Notes: generated by a model not told the origin, from the sequence alone. 64,000 nt of DNA from Polaromonas sp. (GCF_012927455.1 NZ_JABBPE010000015.1:434001-498000); one strand, 5' to 3'; shown: positions 46,632 to 56,849, counted from the first letter of the stretch. Made by a program: numbers and translations.

Positions 46632-47618
46632 ATGAGCAAACCCAAAATCCTCGTTGCGCGCGCCGTATTTCCTGAAGTGATTGCACGTCTTGAGCAGCAT
46701 TTCGAGGTCGAAGCCAACCAGGCCGACGACAGCTGGCCCAAGGCCGAACTGATAGCCCGGCTGCAGGGCAAGGACGGCGCCTTCACAACCGGTGGCGACC
46801 GCATTGATGCCGAAGTGCTGGCAGCCTGCCCCCAACTGAAAATCTGCGCCAACATGGCTGTGGGCTATAACAATTTTGATCTTGATGCGATGACGGCGGC
46901 CGGCGTGCTAGCCACCAACGCACCCGATGTGTTGACCGAAACCACCGCCGATTTCGGCTTTGCCCTCTTGATGGCCACGGCACGCCGCATCACCGAGAGC
47001 GAGCACTACTTGCGGGCCGGGCGATGGACCAAGTGGAGCTACGACATGTTTGCCGGCTCCGACATTCACGGCAGCACGCTAGGAGTTTTGGGCATGGGCC
47101 GCATCGGGCAGGGCATTGCCAAACGCGGCGCCCACGGCTTCGGCATGAAGGTGATCTACCACAACCGCTCCCGGCTGGACGCCGCACTCGAAGCCGAATG
47201 CAAGGCCAGTTATGTCAGCAAGGAAGAACTGCTCAAAACTGCCGACCATGTTGTGCTGGTGCTGCCTTACTCGCCAGCGTCGCACCACACCATAGGTGCG
47301 GCCGAGCTGGCGTTGATGAAACCGAGCGCGACGCTGGTCAACATCGCGCGCGGCGGCATTGTGGACGACGCTGCGCTAGCCGCCGCGCTGCGCGACAAGC
47401 GCATCGCCGCTGCCGGGCTGGACGTGTTTGAAGGCGAGCCCATGGTTCACCCCGATCTGCTGGCCGTGTCCAATGTCGTCTTGACGCCGCACATCGCCAG
47501 TGCGTCGCTGCCGACGCGGCTCGCCATGGCCAGTCTTGCGGCTGCCAACCTGATCGCATTTTTTAATGATAAAAGGCCGCTGACGCCCTTGAATACTGCG
47601 GTGTTAGCTATTAAATAA
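46632..47618 (+). CDS. D-2-hydroxyacid dehydrogenase (glyoxylate/hydroxypyruvate reductase-type)
   Basis: 328-residue NAD(P)-dependent reductase. The Rossmann motif is GVLGMGRIGQGIAKRGAHGF. Catalytic residues are Arg in NIARGGIVDDAALAAAL, Glu in DVFEGEPMVHPDL and His in VVLTPHIASASLPTR. It acts on a 2-oxoacid such as glyoxylate or hydroxypyruvate. The last codons and the stop (LAIK-stop) are supplied by a core copy of the dispersed repeat at 47605-47623. Confidence 0.9.
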   Translation: MSKPKILVARAVFPEVIARLEQHFEVEANQADDSWPKAELIARLQGKDGAFTTGGDRIDAEVLAACPQLKICANMAVGYNNFDLDAMTAAGVLATNAPDVLTETTADFGFALLMATARRITESEHYLRAGRWTKWSYDMFAGSDIHGSTLGVLGMGRIGQGIAKRGAHGFGMKVIYHNRSRLDAALEAECKASYVSKEELLKTADHVVLVLPYSPASHHTIGAAELALMKPSATLVNIARGGIVDDAALAAALRDKRIAAAGLDVFEGEPMVHPDLLAVSNVVLTPHIASASLPTRLAMASLAAANLIAFFNDKRPLTPLNTAVLAIK

Positions 47619-47623
47619 GTAGC
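47605..47623 (+). repeat. Dispersed repeat, core only (copy 14), at the dehydrogenase stop codon
   Basis: 'tagctattaaataagtagc': the stem-loop core. Its TAA is the stop codon of the preceding gene, and rmuC begins 8 bases further on. Confidence 0.5.
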
Positions 47624-47631
47624 AACAAGTT

Positions 47632-48978
47632 ATGACTCTGATGGAATTCTGGCTGCTGGCCGGCCTGCTGCTGGTCAACCTGCTGTTGCTGGTCTGGCTG
47701 CTGCTGCGAAAACCGGCTGACACCGGCCGCACTGAATTGCTGGCCGGCATGGCCGCCGGCAATGACAAGGTGGAGCGCGAATTGCGGCGCGAGATCAGCG
47801 AAAACTCGCGTAGCAGCCGGCAGGAGCTGGCGAGCACCTTTGCCACCTTCCAGCAAACGCTGGTGCAGCAAAGTGCCGAGGCCATCCGCACGCAGAACGC
47901 GCAGATTGATGCGTTCTCGCAGCAACTCACGCTGCTGCAGAAAACCCTGTCGGACACCTTGAGCACGCAGCTGCAATCGGTCAGTGAGTCGAATGCACGC
48001 CGCATGGGTGAAGTGCGGGAAACGTTGGAAAAGCAGCTGGCGCAACTGCAACAGACCAATTCGGCCAAGCTCGATGAGATGCGCAAGACGGTTGACGAAA
48101 AACTGCAGACCACGCTGGAAACGCGGCTGGGCGAAAGTTTCAAGCAAGTCGCCGACCGGCTTGAGCAGGTGCACAAGGGCCTGGGCGAAATGCAAACGTT
48201 GGCCCAAGGCGTGGGCGACCTCAAGCATTTGCTGACCAACGTCAAGACCCGTGGCATCTTCGGCGAAGCCCAGCTGTCGGCCTTGCTGGAGCAGGTGTTC
48301 ACCGTCGACCAGTACGCAGCCCAGGTCATCACCCGCCGCGGCGGCAAAAACCCGGTGGATTTCGCCATCAAGTTGCCGGGCCGCTCTGATTCAGGCGAGC
48401 CGCTGTGGCTGCCTATCGATGCGAAATTCCCCAACGAAGACTACGAACGCCTGCTCGACGCGCAGCAGCGCGCCGATGCAACTGGCGCTGAAGTGGCGGG
48501 CAAGGCGCTGGAGGCCAGAATCCGGCTGGAGGCCAAATCGATGTCTGAAAAATACATCGAGCCGCCTTACACCACCGACTTCGCCATTTTGTTTTTGCCC
48601 ACCGAGGGCCTGTATGCCGAGGTGCTGCGTCGCCCCGGCCTGATGGAGTGCCTGCAGCGCGACTACCGCATCACACTGGCCGGCCCGACCACGCTGCTGG
48701 CCATGCTGAACTCGTTGCAAATGGGCTTCAGGACGCTGGCGCTGGAAAAACGTTCCAGCGAAGTGTGGCAGGTGCTGGGCGCCGTCAAGACCGAATTTGG
48801 CAAGTTCGGTGACGTGCTGGCCAAGGTAAAGTCGCAAACCGAAGGCGTGCTCAACACGCTCAGCAGCGCCGAGCAGCGCAGCCGGGTCATGGGCAAGGCC
48901 TTGCGCAACGTCGAGGCGCTGACGGAGCTCGATTCGGCTCGCTTGATCCCGCTGGACCAAGATACGAACGAAAGCTGA
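47632..48978 (+). CDS. rmuC: DNA recombination protein RmuC homologue
   Basis: 448 residues. An N-terminal membrane anchor (WLLAGLLLVNLLLLVWLLLR) is followed by a long coiled coil (about residues 35-190) and the RmuC nuclease-like domain. The latter includes KTRGIFGEAQLSALLEQVF, LWLPIDAKFPNEDYERLLDA with PD-(D/E)xK-like acidic residues, and SMSEKYIEPPYTTDFAILFL. In E. coli rmuC limits recombination at inverted repeats. Length fits. Start chosen at the ATG 13 bases after the dehydrogenase stop. Confidence 0.93.
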   Translation: MTLMEFWLLAGLLLVNLLLLVWLLLRKPADTGRTELLAGMAAGNDKVERELRREISENSRSSRQELASTFATFQQTLVQQSAEAIRTQNAQIDAFSQQLTLLQKTLSDTLSTQLQSVSESNARRMGEVRETLEKQLAQLQQTNSAKLDEMRKTVDEKLQTTLETRLGESFKQVADRLEQVHKGLGEMQTLAQGVGDLKHLLTNVKTRGIFGEAQLSALLEQVFTVDQYAAQVITRRGGKNPVDFAIKLPGRSDSGEPLWLPIDAKFPNEDYERLLDAQQRADATGAEVAGKALEARIRLEAKSMSEKYIEPPYTTDFAILFLPTEGLYAEVLRRPGLMECLQRDYRITLAGPTTLLAMLNSLQMGFRTLALEKRSSEVWQVLGAVKTEFGKFGDVLAKVKSQTEGVLNTLSSAEQRSRVMGKALRNVEALTELDSARLIPLDQDTNES

Positions 48979-49086
48979 TTTTATTACGCCCCTTGCTGCT
49001 TTCACCCGACATGTCGTTGCACTGCCCGCAGCGCGACGCTTGATCTCGTATCAAATCGGCAATCAGAATGGTTTGAGGCGCGCGTC

Positions 49087-50292
49087 ATGACCCGTGAGTT
49101 GGCGCGCCTGATCCTGGCGCAGATTTGTCTGCACGCCTGCATGGCCGGCACGCGCATGGCGGCGCCGCTGCTGGCGTTGCGCGAAGGCTACAGCCCGCTG
49201 GCTGTGGGCGTGCTGCTGGCGCTGTTCGCCCTGATGCAGGTCTTTTTGGCGCTTCCGGCTGGCCGCTTTGCCGATCGGCATGGGCTGCGCCGGCCCATCA
49301 GCTACAGCGTGGTGGCCGCGGTGACGGGTGCCGGTGCGGCCGTGGCCTTTCCGGTGTTTCCAGTGCTGTGCCTGGCCGCGCTGCTGACGGGCGGCGCCAG
49401 CGGCGCGGCGGTGATCGCGCTGCAACGCCACGTCGGACGCGCCGCGGCCGGCGCGCTGCAGCTGCGACAGGTGTTCAGCTGGCTGTCGATTGGCCCGGCG
49501 GTCTCCAATTTTGTCGGGCCGTTTTCGGCTGGGCTGTTGATTGACCACGCTGGCGCGGCCCCCGGCAGCCTGTTTGGCTATCGGGCGGCGTTTTTCCTGA
49601 TGGCGGTATTGCCGCTTGCCAGCTGGTTTCTGGTGCGTCCCACGCGCGAGCTGCCTGCGCTGATTTCCGCCAACAGTGGCACGCGGCCCAAGGCCCTGGA
49701 CCTGCTGCGCGAGCCGATGTTTCGCCGCTTGATGCTGGTGAATTGGTTTTTGTCGTCGGCCTGGGATGTGCACACCTTTGTCGTGCCGGTGCTGGGCTTT
49801 GAGCGCGGCCTCAGCGCCTCAAGCATCGGCTCGATACTGGGCGCATTTGCCGTGGCCGCCGCCTTTATTCGCCTGCTGATGCCGCTGGTGGCAGCGCATC
49901 TGCGCGAGTGGCGGGTGCTGGCGGCATCCATGCTGGCAACTGCCGTGCTGTTTGCCGTCTATCCGCTGACGCGCTCGGCGCTGGGCATGGGCGTGTGTTC
50001 GGTGTTGTTGGGGCTGGCGCTGGGCATGGTGCAGCCGATGGTCATGAGCATGCTGCACCAGATCACGCCTGAGGCGCGTCATGGTGAAGCGCTCGGGCTG
50101 CGGCTGATGGCGATCAACGGCTCCAGTGTGCTGATGCCCTTGCTGTTTGGCTCGGCCGGCGCGCTGGTCGGAATCGCCGGCGTCTTCTGGGTCACTGGCG
50201 CCGTGGTGGGGCTGGGCTCACGCGCGGCGTGGTTACTTAAAGACAGTCTTGCGCCTGCCGCGCACAAAGTCCGGGAGCCACCTTCGAAGTGA
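49087..50292 (+). CDS. Major facilitator superfamily transporter
   Basis: 401 residues with about 12 hydrophobic segments. The loop LPAGRFADRHGLRRPISYSV matches the MFS A-motif between helices 2 and 3. The second half repeats the pattern more weakly (GSILGAFAVAAAFIRLLMPL). Small-molecule efflux is likely. Substrate unknown. Convergent with the LOG-family gene, 28 bases apart. Confidence 0.88.
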   Translation: MTRELARLILAQICLHACMAGTRMAAPLLALREGYSPLAVGVLLALFALMQVFLALPAGRFADRHGLRRPISYSVVAAVTGAGAAVAFPVFPVLCLAALLTGGASGAAVIALQRHVGRAAAGALQLRQVFSWLSIGPAVSNFVGPFSAGLLIDHAGAAPGSLFGYRAAFFLMAVLPLASWFLVRPTRELPALISANSGTRPKALDLLREPMFRRLMLVNWFLSSAWDVHTFVVPVLGFERGLSASSIGSILGAFAVAAAFIRLLMPLVAAHLREWRVLAASMLATAVLFAVYPLTRSALGMGVCSVLLGLALGMVQPMVMSMLHQITPEARHGEALGLRLMAINGSSVLMPLLFGSAGALVGIAGVFWVTGAVVGLGSRAAWLLKDSLAPAAHKVREPPSK

Positions 50293-50320
50293 CAGGCGAG
50301 AAGTGGTGAGGCAACTCTTT

Positions 50321-51184
50321 TCAGAGTTGGTAAAACGTCTTGATGGCGTCCCAGGCGTCCTGCGGTTCATCGACATACTGGAACAGTTTGAGGTCGTCGG
50401 GCGAAATCGCACCTTCTTCAACCAGTACCTCAAAGTTGAAGAGCCGCTTCCAGTAGTCAGAGCCAAACAAAATGATGGGCACCGGCTTGGCCTTGCCGGT
50501 TTGCACCAGCGTGATGACTTCAAACAGCTCGTCCAGCGTTCCAAAACCACCGGGAAAAGCCACCAGTGCCTTGGCGCGCATCATGAAATGCATTTTGCGC
50601 AGGGCGAAGTAGTGAAACTTGAAACTCAGCGAGGGCGACACATAGGGATTGGACGACTGTTCGTGCGGCAGCGCGATGTTGAGCCCGGCCGTGAGGGCGC
50701 CCATTTCATGCGCGCCGCGATTCGCCGCCTCCATGATGCCTGGTCCGCCGCCGGTGCAAATGAACAGCTGTTCGGCCGCTGGACGTGATTTGCTGTAGCC
50801 TGCCACCAGGCGCGCAAACAGGCGCGCCTGCTCGTAATAGCGGGCGTTGCGCGCACCGCGCCGCGCCAGCGCCAGCGCCGCAGCGTCGCCGCTTTCCTCG
50901 GCCCGCATGAGCGCCGTGTTGGCCTGCTCGGGATCGGGAAAGCGGGCGCTGCCGAACACCACCACGGTGTTCTCGATGCCTTGTTCCTGCTGATCGATGT
51001 CGGGCTTGAGCATTTCCAGCTGGAAGCGGATGCCGCGCGTTTCGCGCCGCAGCAAAAACTCCGGGTCCGCAAACGCCAGGCGGTAGGCGTTGGCCTGCAG
51101 CGGTGTGGTGTCATTGGAGAGGGCATGCAGTTCCGCCCAGGCGTTGGCCAGGCGGCTGCCGGATAAATCTTCAGTTTGGTTCAT
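50321..51184 (-). CDS. LOG family protein (TIGR00730-like nucleotide 5'-monophosphate phosphoribohydrolase)
   Basis: 287-residue Rossmann-like protein, longer than the ~190 of minimal LOG proteins because of ~90 extra N-terminal residues. Diagnostic motifs are FICTGGGPGIMEAANRGAHE and VAFPGGFGTLDELFEVITLV (the PGGxGTxxE motif). Members cleave cytokinin riboside monophosphates or AMP-type nucleotides and were once called lysine decarboxylases. Cytosolic. Upstream is efp, separated by a terminator. Confidence 0.9.
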   Translation of the reverse strand: MNQTEDLSGSRLANAWAELHALSNDTTPLQANAYRLAFADPEFLLRRETRGIRFQLEMLKPDIDQQEQGIENTVVVFGSARFPDPEQANTALMRAEESGDAAALALARRGARNARYYEQARLFARLVAGYSKSRPAAEQLFICTGGGPGIMEAANRGAHEMGALTAGLNIALPHEQSSNPYVSPSLSFKFHYFALRKMHFMMRAKALVAFPGGFGTLDELFEVITLVQTGKAKPVPIILFGSDYWKRLFNFEVLVEEGAISPDDLKLFQYVDEPQDAWDAIKTFYQL

Positions 51185-51282
51185 AAGTCATTGTCGACGA
51201 TTGGGCGCATCGCTCGCGATGACCCTGACCGCGCATCCGAAAAAGTCACCCCGAGCTGGAATCAGCATGGTCTGGCAACGCA

Positions 51283-51308
51283 AAAAGGCTCCGAGAGGAG
51301 CCTTTTAA
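51283..51308 (-). terminator. Terminator of efp
   Basis: Arms aaaaggctcc / ggagcctttt with a 4-base loop and T-run on the minus strand, 36 bases beyond the efp stop. The 51185-51282 stretch holds nothing else. Confidence 0.8.
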
Positions 51309-51343
51309 AAGTGGAACTGGAGCCGGCGCTCCAACCCATTTTT

Positions 51344-51898
51344 TTAAACGCGCTTGCGGTACTCGCCGGTGCGGGTGTCGATTTCAACGACATCGCCTTG
51401 CGCCACAAAAATTGGCACGCCAATTTCAAAGCCGGTGGCAATCTTGGCAGGCTTGAGCACCTTGCCCGACGTGTCGCCCTTGACGGCAGGCTCGGTCCAG
51501 GTGATTTCGCGCTGTACGCTGGTGGGCACTTCGACCGAAATGGCCTTGCCGTCATAGAACACCACTTCCAGGTCCATGCCGTCTTGCAAATAATTGAGCG
51601 AGTCGCCCATGTTCTCGGCTTCGACTTCGTATTGGTTGAACTCCGCGTCCATGCAGATGTACATCGGGTCGGCAAAGTAGGAATAGGTGCATTCCTTTTT
51701 GTCCAGAAAGACCTGGTCTATCTTGTCGTCGGCTTTGAACACGATTTCGGTGTTGAAGCTGGCGATCAGGCTTTTGAGCTTCATGCGCACGGTGGCGGAG
51801 TTGCGGCCGCCGCGGCTGTATTCGGTCTTGAGCACAACCATCGGGTCTTTGCCGTTCATGATGACATTACCGGCGCGAATTTCTTGAGCGGTTTTCAT
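51344..51898 (-). CDS. efp: Translation elongation factor P, arginine type
   Basis: 184-residue three-domain protein that rescues ribosomes stalled at polyproline. The tip of the first domain reads [17 protein letters not shown] with arginine at residue 32, the position rhamnosylated by EarP. Lysine-type EF-P would have Lys near here. The C-terminal domain ends [17 protein letters not shown]. earP lies 152 bases upstream on the same strand, the conserved pairing. Confidence 0.96.
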   Translation of the reverse strand: MKTAQEIRAGNVIMNGKDPMVVLKTEYSRGGRNSATVRMKLKSLIASFNTEIVFKADDKIDQVFLDKKECTYSYFADPMYICMDAEFNQYEVEAENMGDSLNYLQDGMDLEVVFYDGKAISVEVPTSVQREITWTEPAVKGDTSGKVLKPAKIATGFEIGVPIFVAQGDVVEIDTRTGEYRKRV

Positions 51899-52050
51899 AG
51901 CAGTTTCACTGAGAGTAGGCCGCTGAATCTTGGCACTGGTGGTTACCTGAGTGCGCGTTCTGCGGCGGGTTTATGGCCAATTTTGTGGCCAATTTTGTGG
52001 AGGAATTATGCGGCTTGCCCCATCAGGGTTTGTCCGCTTAGCCGCTGATT

Positions 52051-53184
52051 TTAACGGGTTTTTTCAACGAATTTGATCAGGTGCGTCGTCAGGTCGTCCT
52101 GGCGCATCAGGCTGGCCCGCGCCGCCAGAGCACTGCCACGCCACGCTTGCAACGTTGCCAAGTCGGCGATCGGGCCGTCAGCGATGCAGTGTCCCGAAGG
52201 TTTTTCATTCCATGCGGTCTGCAGGGCGCGCAGCGCGGGCGGCGCGTCCAGCCGGTCGAGGAAGGCCTGCAGTTTGGTCAGATGCGCATCGTCGTGCTGC
52301 GGGTAAATTTGCCAGACCAGCGGTTTGCCGGCCCACACAGCGCGCACCACGGAGTCTTCGCCGCGCACAAAATTGAGGTCGCAGGCCCACAGCAAGTGGT
52401 CGTAATCGATTTGCGTGAGCAGCGGTAGGTATGAAATTGATAGCAGCTCACGCCCGTCGCTATTGGGCTTTAGGCCTATTTGATCAGTAAAAATGGCTTT
52501 AACCGCAGTTTCGGCGCGTCCGGCTGCCACCAGCAACCTAACCGGCTGGCCGGCCAATCCGTGCCGCGCCAGTTGGCCCAGCAGCCACGGCAGCGCTGGC
52601 GGTTCGTAGCAAAACAGCGACACCAGTTGTTCGCCGCTCCAGGCGATGCCGTGCGTTGCCAGCCAGGCGTCCCGGTCAAAGCGGGCTTGCCGCTCTGTCA
52701 GGTCATGCTCGCGCAGCAGGCCGCCGGTAGCCTTTGTTAAGCCCGGGTAGAAAAACCATTTGGTCCAGCCCGCCGCCGGGCCGCTTTGCACCGGCGAGGG
52801 CATGGCGTGGCAGCGTTCTACATAAGGCTCGGCAGACAGGTATTCAAGGTTGATCCATACAGGCTTTATGCCTCTAGCCCAATGAATACAGGCGCAGGCA
52901 GCTATGAATTCAGGAGCAATTTCGCAGCCGAAAGCCTCTACCAGCACGTCGGGTGGCTGCGCATCGAACGCCGCGGCGCAAAGGTCCAGCGGCTCGGCCC
53001 ATGGCAGGACGCGAACGCCTTCGCAACCGGCCGGGGCCATCCAGTGCAGCGCAGACGCGTCATCCACCCATAGCCGCACGCGCTGGCCGCGCGCCGCCAA
53101 ATCGGTGGCCAGACGCCAGCACACGCCAATGTCCCCGAAGTTGTCGATGACTTTGCAAAAAATGTCCCATTGCAGGCGATTCAT
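52051..53184 (-). CDS. earP: EF-P arginine rhamnosyltransferase EarP
   Basis: 377-residue GT-B glycosyltransferase that transfers rhamnose from dTDP-rhamnose to Arg32 of [23 protein letters not shown] at residues 7-26 holds the catalytic Asp14/Asp18 pair. [20 protein letters not shown] and [14 protein letters not shown] form the donor site. Start at the ATG 53184; sequence upstream overlaps uvrC. Unusually, residues ~92-108 (including [11 protein letters not shown]) and ~236-251 ([16 protein letters not shown]) are encoded by two copies of the dispersed repeat. Catalytic motifs are intact, so activity is probably retained. Confidence 0.95.
   Translation of the reverse strand: MNRLQWDIFCKVIDNFGDIGVCWRLATDLAARGQRVRLWVDDASALHWMAPAGCEGVRVLPWAEPLDLCAAAFDAQPPDVLVEAFGCEIAPEFIAACACIHWARGIKPVWINLEYLSAEPYVERCHAMPSPVQSGPAAGWTKWFFYPGLTKATGGLLREHDLTERQARFDRDAWLATHGIAWSGEQLVSLFCYEPPALPWLLGQLARHGLAGQPVRLLVAAGRAETAVKAIFTDQIGLKPNSDGRELLSISYLPLLTQIDYDHLLWACDLNFVRGEDSVVRAVWAGKPLVWQIYPQHDDAHLTKLQAFLDRLDAPPALRALQTAWNEKPSGHCIADGPIADLATLQAWRGSALAARASLMRQDDLTTHLIKFVEKTR
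52431..52476 (-). repeat. Dispersed ~50-bp repeat, copy 15, inside earP
   Basis: 'gatagcagctcacgcccgtcgctattgggctttaggcc': the reverse-orientation arm pattern, read in frame within earP. Confidence 0.65.
52861..52909 (+). repeat. Dispersed ~50-bp repeat, copy 16, inside earP (near consensus)
   Basis: aggctttatgcctctagcccaat, then acaggcgcaggcagctatgaat. It is one of the best matches to the family and is wholly within the earP coding sequence. Confidence 0.75.
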
Positions 53185-53227
53185 GAAAGGATTGTCCACA
53201 ATAGCGTCAGCTCCATTTGTTGTCCCC

Positions 53228-55192
53228 ATGACCAAAGCCCACGAATTCGATCCCCAACTGCTCAGTGAAGTGGCCGCCTTGCCGGCCTTGCCGGGTGTTT
53301 ACCGCTACTTCGATGCGGAGGGCTGTGTGCTGTACGTTGGCAAGGCCCGCAACTTGAAAAAGCGGGTCAGCAATTATTTCCAAAAAACCCACGGCGGCAC
53401 ACGCATTGGCCACATGGTGAGCAAAATCGTCCGCATGGAGACCACGGTGGTGCGCTCCGAGGCGGAGGCGCTGCTGCTTGAAAACAACCTGATCAAGACG
53501 CTGCACCCGAAGTTCAACATCCTGTTTCGGGACGACAAAAGCTACCCCTACCTGAAGCTCACTGCGGCGCGCCCAGTGGAGCAGGGCGCCGCCCCGTCAG
53601 GGCTGGCCTACCCGCGTATCGCCTATTACCGCGGCGCGGTCGAGAAAAAGCACCGTTACTTTGGCCCTTACCCGAGTGCTTGGGCGGTGAAAGACACTAT
53701 TTTGCTGCTGCAAAAAGTGTTCCGGCTGCGCACCTGCGAGGACACGGTGTTCAATAACCGCACCCGGCCCTGCCTGCTGTACCAGATCAAGCGTTGCTCC
53801 GCTCCCTGCGTGGGCCATGTGTCGCCTGAGCAGTACGCACTGGATACGGCCAACGCCGAGCGCTTTTTGCAGGGCCAGACCCACGAAATCCTGACCGAGC
53901 TTGAAAAGCAGATGCTGGCGCACGCCGACAAGCTGGAGTTTGAGCATGCGGCCGAGCTGCGCAACCAGATGTCGGCGTTGTCCAAGGTGCTGCACCAGCA
54001 GTCCATGGAGATCGGCGGTGACAAGGATGTGGATATTCTGGCGGTGAAAGTGCAGGGCGGCAAAGCCTGCGTCAATCTGGCGATGGTGCGCGGCGGTCGT
54101 CACCTGGGCGATCGGCCCTACTTTCCGATTCACGTGGAAAATGCGACGGATGCGGCCGCGTTGGATGCCGAGCCCGATGTCAAGCTCGGTGCAGAGGCGG
54201 CTCAGCCGCGCGGCAAATCACTGGAGGCGCTGATTCTTGAAGCCTTCATCGCCCAGCATTACATCGACGTGCCGGTGCCGCCCACCCTGGTGTGCAGCGA
54301 GCCAGTTGACAGGGCGCTGATAGACGCGCTGGCCGAGCAGGCCGGCAGCCGCATCACGGCGTTGCATCAGCCGCACGCGCAACGCCGCATCTGGCTGGAG
54401 ATGGCGCAGACCAATGCCGCGCTTCAGCTGGCGCGCCTGCTGGCCGAACAAGGCTCGCAGCAGGCTCGCACGCGGGCGCTGGCCGAAGCGCTGGAGCTGC
54501 CACTCGACAAGCTGGACAGCCTACGCATCGAATGCTTCGACATCTCGCACACGGCGGGCGAAGCGACCCAGGCCTCTTGCGTGGTGTTTCATGAGCACAA
54601 GATGCAAAGCAGCGAATACCGCCGCTACAACATCGAAGGCATCACCCCGGGCGACGATTACGCCGCGATGCGCCAGGTCTTGACGCGTCGCTACACCAAA
54701 CTGGCCGAAGCCGTGCGCAATCCTGAAAACAACGGCGCAGCCAGACTGCCCGATCTGGTGCTGGTCGATGGCGGCAAGGGCCAGGTTTCGATGGCGCGTG
54801 AGGTGTTTGTCGAACTCGGCCTGGATCTGGGGCTGATTGCCGGCGTCGAAAAAGGCGAGGGCCGCAAGGTTGGTCTGGAAGAGCTGGTGTTTGCCGATGG
54901 CCGCGACAAGGTCTACTTGGGCCGCGACTCGGCGGCGCTGATGCTGATCGCGCAAATCAGGGACGAGGCGCACCGCTTTGCCATCACCGGCATGCGCGCC
55001 AAACGGGCCAAGGTACGCGTCGGCGGCAGCAAGCTTGAAGACATCGCGGGCATTGGTCCGAAGCGGCGCGCCAGCCTGCTGCAGCGCTTCGGCGGCATTC
55101 GCGGCATTGCGTCAGCCGGCATCGAAGACATCGCCACAGTGGACGGTATTTCAAAAGAGCTGGCCGAAGAAATCTACCGCGCCTTGCATTGA
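53228..55192 (+). CDS. uvrC: UvrABC system protein C (excinuclease)
   Basis: 654-residue dual-incision nuclease of nucleotide excision repair. The N-terminal GIY-YIG-type domain is [21 protein letters not shown] cysteine-rich segment follows ([20 protein letters not shown]), then the UVR motif ([20 protein letters not shown]). The RNase H-like domain carries [20 protein letters not shown] and [22 protein letters not shown]-terminal double helix-hairpin-helix ([20 protein letters not shown]) ends it. Start at ATG 53228, 43 bases from the divergent earP start. Confidence 0.97.
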   Translation: MTKAHEFDPQLLSEVAALPALPGVYRYFDAEGCVLYVGKARNLKKRVSNYFQKTHGGTRIGHMVSKIVRMETTVVRSEAEALLLENNLIKTLHPKFNILFRDDKSYPYLKLTAARPVEQGAAPSGLAYPRIAYYRGAVEKKHRYFGPYPSAWAVKDTILLLQKVFRLRTCEDTVFNNRTRPCLLYQIKRCSAPCVGHVSPEQYALDTANAERFLQGQTHEILTELEKQMLAHADKLEFEHAAELRNQMSALSKVLHQQSMEIGGDKDVDILAVKVQGGKACVNLAMVRGGRHLGDRPYFPIHVENATDAAALDAEPDVKLGAEAAQPRGKSLEALILEAFIAQHYIDVPVPPTLVCSEPVDRALIDALAEQAGSRITALHQPHAQRRIWLEMAQTNAALQLARLLAEQGSQQARTRALAEALELPLDKLDSLRIECFDISHTAGEATQASCVVFHEHKMQSSEYRRYNIEGITPGDDYAAMRQVLTRRYTKLAEAVRNPENNGAARLPDLVLVDGGKGQVSMAREVFVELGLDLGLIAGVEKGEGRKVGLEELVFADGRDKVYLGRDSAALMLIAQIRDEAHRFAITGMRAKRAKVRVGGSKLEDIAGIGPKRRASLLQRFGGIRGIASAGIEDIATVDGISKELAEEIYRALH

Positions 55193-55317
55193 GCTGCCTG
55201 TATTAAATTGCGTGGCGGCAGCGGATTCAGACGTTTGCGGGCAACTAAGGGAGATATTTTGCGCTGCGCTGACCGCTCCAGAGGCAAGGGCTATGCGGCG
55301 CATGCGAAAATCTAACA

Positions 55318-55884
55318 ATGTTCCTGACCATTCCCACGATGATGACCTGGACTCGCATCATTGCGATTCCGTTGATTGTGGGGGTTTTCTACTTGAACAT
55401 CGCCGCAGCCGAGCGCAACCTGATTGCCACCGTGATGTTTATTGTGTTCGCGGCGACCGACTGGCTAGACGGCTATCTGGCGCGAAAACTCAACCAGACC
55501 TCAGCGTTCGGCGCCTTTCTTGATCCGGTGGCCGACAAGATTCTGGTGTGTGCTTCCTTGCTGGTGCTGGTGCACCTGCAGCGCGCCGATGTGTTTGTGG
55601 CGCTCATCATCATTGGCCGCGAGATTGCAATTTCGGCGCTGCGCGAATGGATGGCGCTGATTGGCGCCACACGAAGTGTCGCGGTGCACATGCTGGGCAA
55701 AATCAAAACCACGGTCCAGATGGTGGCGATTCCTTTTCTGCTGTTTGACGGCACGCTGTTCGGTGCCATCGATACCCACCTGTGGGGCTCCTGGCTGATC
55801 TGGATATCCGCCATTTTGACGGTCTGGTCCATGATTTACTACCTTAAAAAAGCCATTCCAGAAATTCGCGCGCGCGCGAAATGA
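55318..55884 (+). CDS. pgsA: CDP-diacylglycerol--glycerol-3-phosphate 3-phosphatidyltransferase
   Basis: 188-residue inner-membrane enzyme that makes phosphatidylglycerophosphate. The CDP-alcohol phosphotransferase motif DG-x2-AR-x8-G-x3-D-x3-D is present as DWLDGYLARKLNQTSAFGAF followed by LDPVADKI. Four to five membrane helices. The start MFLTIPTMMTWTRI fits the family. It lies 125 bases after uvrC, a widely conserved neighbour. Confidence 0.96.
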   Translation: MFLTIPTMMTWTRIIAIPLIVGVFYLNIAAAERNLIATVMFIVFAATDWLDGYLARKLNQTSAFGAFLDPVADKILVCASLLVLVHLQRADVFVALIIIGREIAISALREWMALIGATRSVAVHMLGKIKTTVQMVAIPFLLFDGTLFGAIDTHLWGSWLIWISAILTVWSMIYYLKKAIPEIRARAK

Positions 55885-55937
55885 ATCTTTTCTGAAGTGG
55901 CTTGTTCGTGAGTTCTGTACCCAGTCCCCCCGCCACC

Positions 55938-56849
55938 ATGCCTGCCATGTCTATTACCGTAAAGGCCATGCCCGCAGTGTTCGTGCTGATCTGGAGCACC
56001 GGCTTCATCGTCGCCAAGTTTGGCCTGCCTTACGCGCCGCCCTTGAGCTTTCTGGCCATTCGCTATGCGTTGTCCATCGCCTGTTTTCTGCTCTGGATCG
56101 TGTTGGCCCGCGCAGCCTGGCCGCAGGGGCGCCAGCAGTGGCTGCATCTGGCGCTAACCGGGGTGCTGATGCATGCCGGCTATCTGGGCGGTGTCTGGGT
56201 GGCGGTTAAAAACGGCATGGGATCGGGCCTTGCGGCGTTGATTGTGGGCTTGCAGCCGGTGCTGACGGCGCTGTGGATTTCGTGGATCGGCTTGCCAGGC
56301 GGCCAGCCGCACGGGCAAAGTCATGTCACGCCGCGCCAGTGGCTGGGCCTGCTGCTGGGGCTCGGAGGTCTGCTGCTGGTGGTGGCGCGCAAATTCGGCA
56401 TTGGCAGCGAAGTGACGGCGCTGACCTTGGCTTGTGAGGTGTTTGCGCTGCTCAGCATCACGGTGGGAACGCTCTACCAAAAACGTTTTGTGCAGCCAAC
56501 GGACGTACGCAGCGCCAACGCCATTCAGCTGGCGGCGGCTTTGCTGGTGACATTGCCATTTGCCTTGATGGAAAGCGAGACCATTGCCTGGAACGCGCAG
56601 TTCATGAGCGCCATGGCCTGGGCGGTACTGGCACTCACACTAGGCGGCAGCTCGCTGCTTTACCTGCTGATCCAGCGCGGTGCGGCGACCGCGGTGACTA
56701 GCCTGCTTTACCTTGTGCCGCCGACGACAGCGGTGATGGCGTGGCTGCTGTTTGATGAATCGATCACGCTGATGACCGTCGCCGGGACCGCGCTTACTGC
56801 GCTGGGCGTGAGCCTGGTGGTGCGGCCCGTGAAGCCGCAGGCGGCATAG
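55938..56849 (+). CDS. EamA/DMT-superfamily transporter (RhaT-like)
   Basis: About 303 residues with ten predicted membrane helices in two EamA repeats. FVLIWSTGFIVAKFGLPYAP opens the first and SITVGTLYQKRFVQPTDVRS the second. Metabolite exporter of unknown cargo. The start is uncertain: ATG 55938 is used, with a GTG at 55908 and an ATG at 55947 as alternatives. The last 56 bases overlap the end of the convergent LysR gene. Confidence 0.85.
   Translation: MPAMSITVKAMPAVFVLIWSTGFIVAKFGLPYAPPLSFLAIRYALSIACFLLWIVLARAAWPQGRQQWLHLALTGVLMHAGYLGGVWVAVKNGMGSGLAALIVGLQPVLTALWISWIGLPGGQPHGQSHVTPRQWLGLLLGLGGLLLVVARKFGIGSEVTALTLACEVFALLSITVGTLYQKRFVQPTDVRSANAIQLAAALLVTLPFALMESETIAWNAQFMSAMAWAVLALTLGGSSLLYLLIQRGAATAVTSLLYLVPPTTAVMAWLLFDESITLMTVAGTALTALGVSLVVRPVKPQAA

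Noticed and set aside
52904..53227. 108-residue N-terminal extension of UvrC
   Set aside because: It is antisense to earP, lacks family similarity, and the ATG at 53228 gives the standard UvrC N-terminus.
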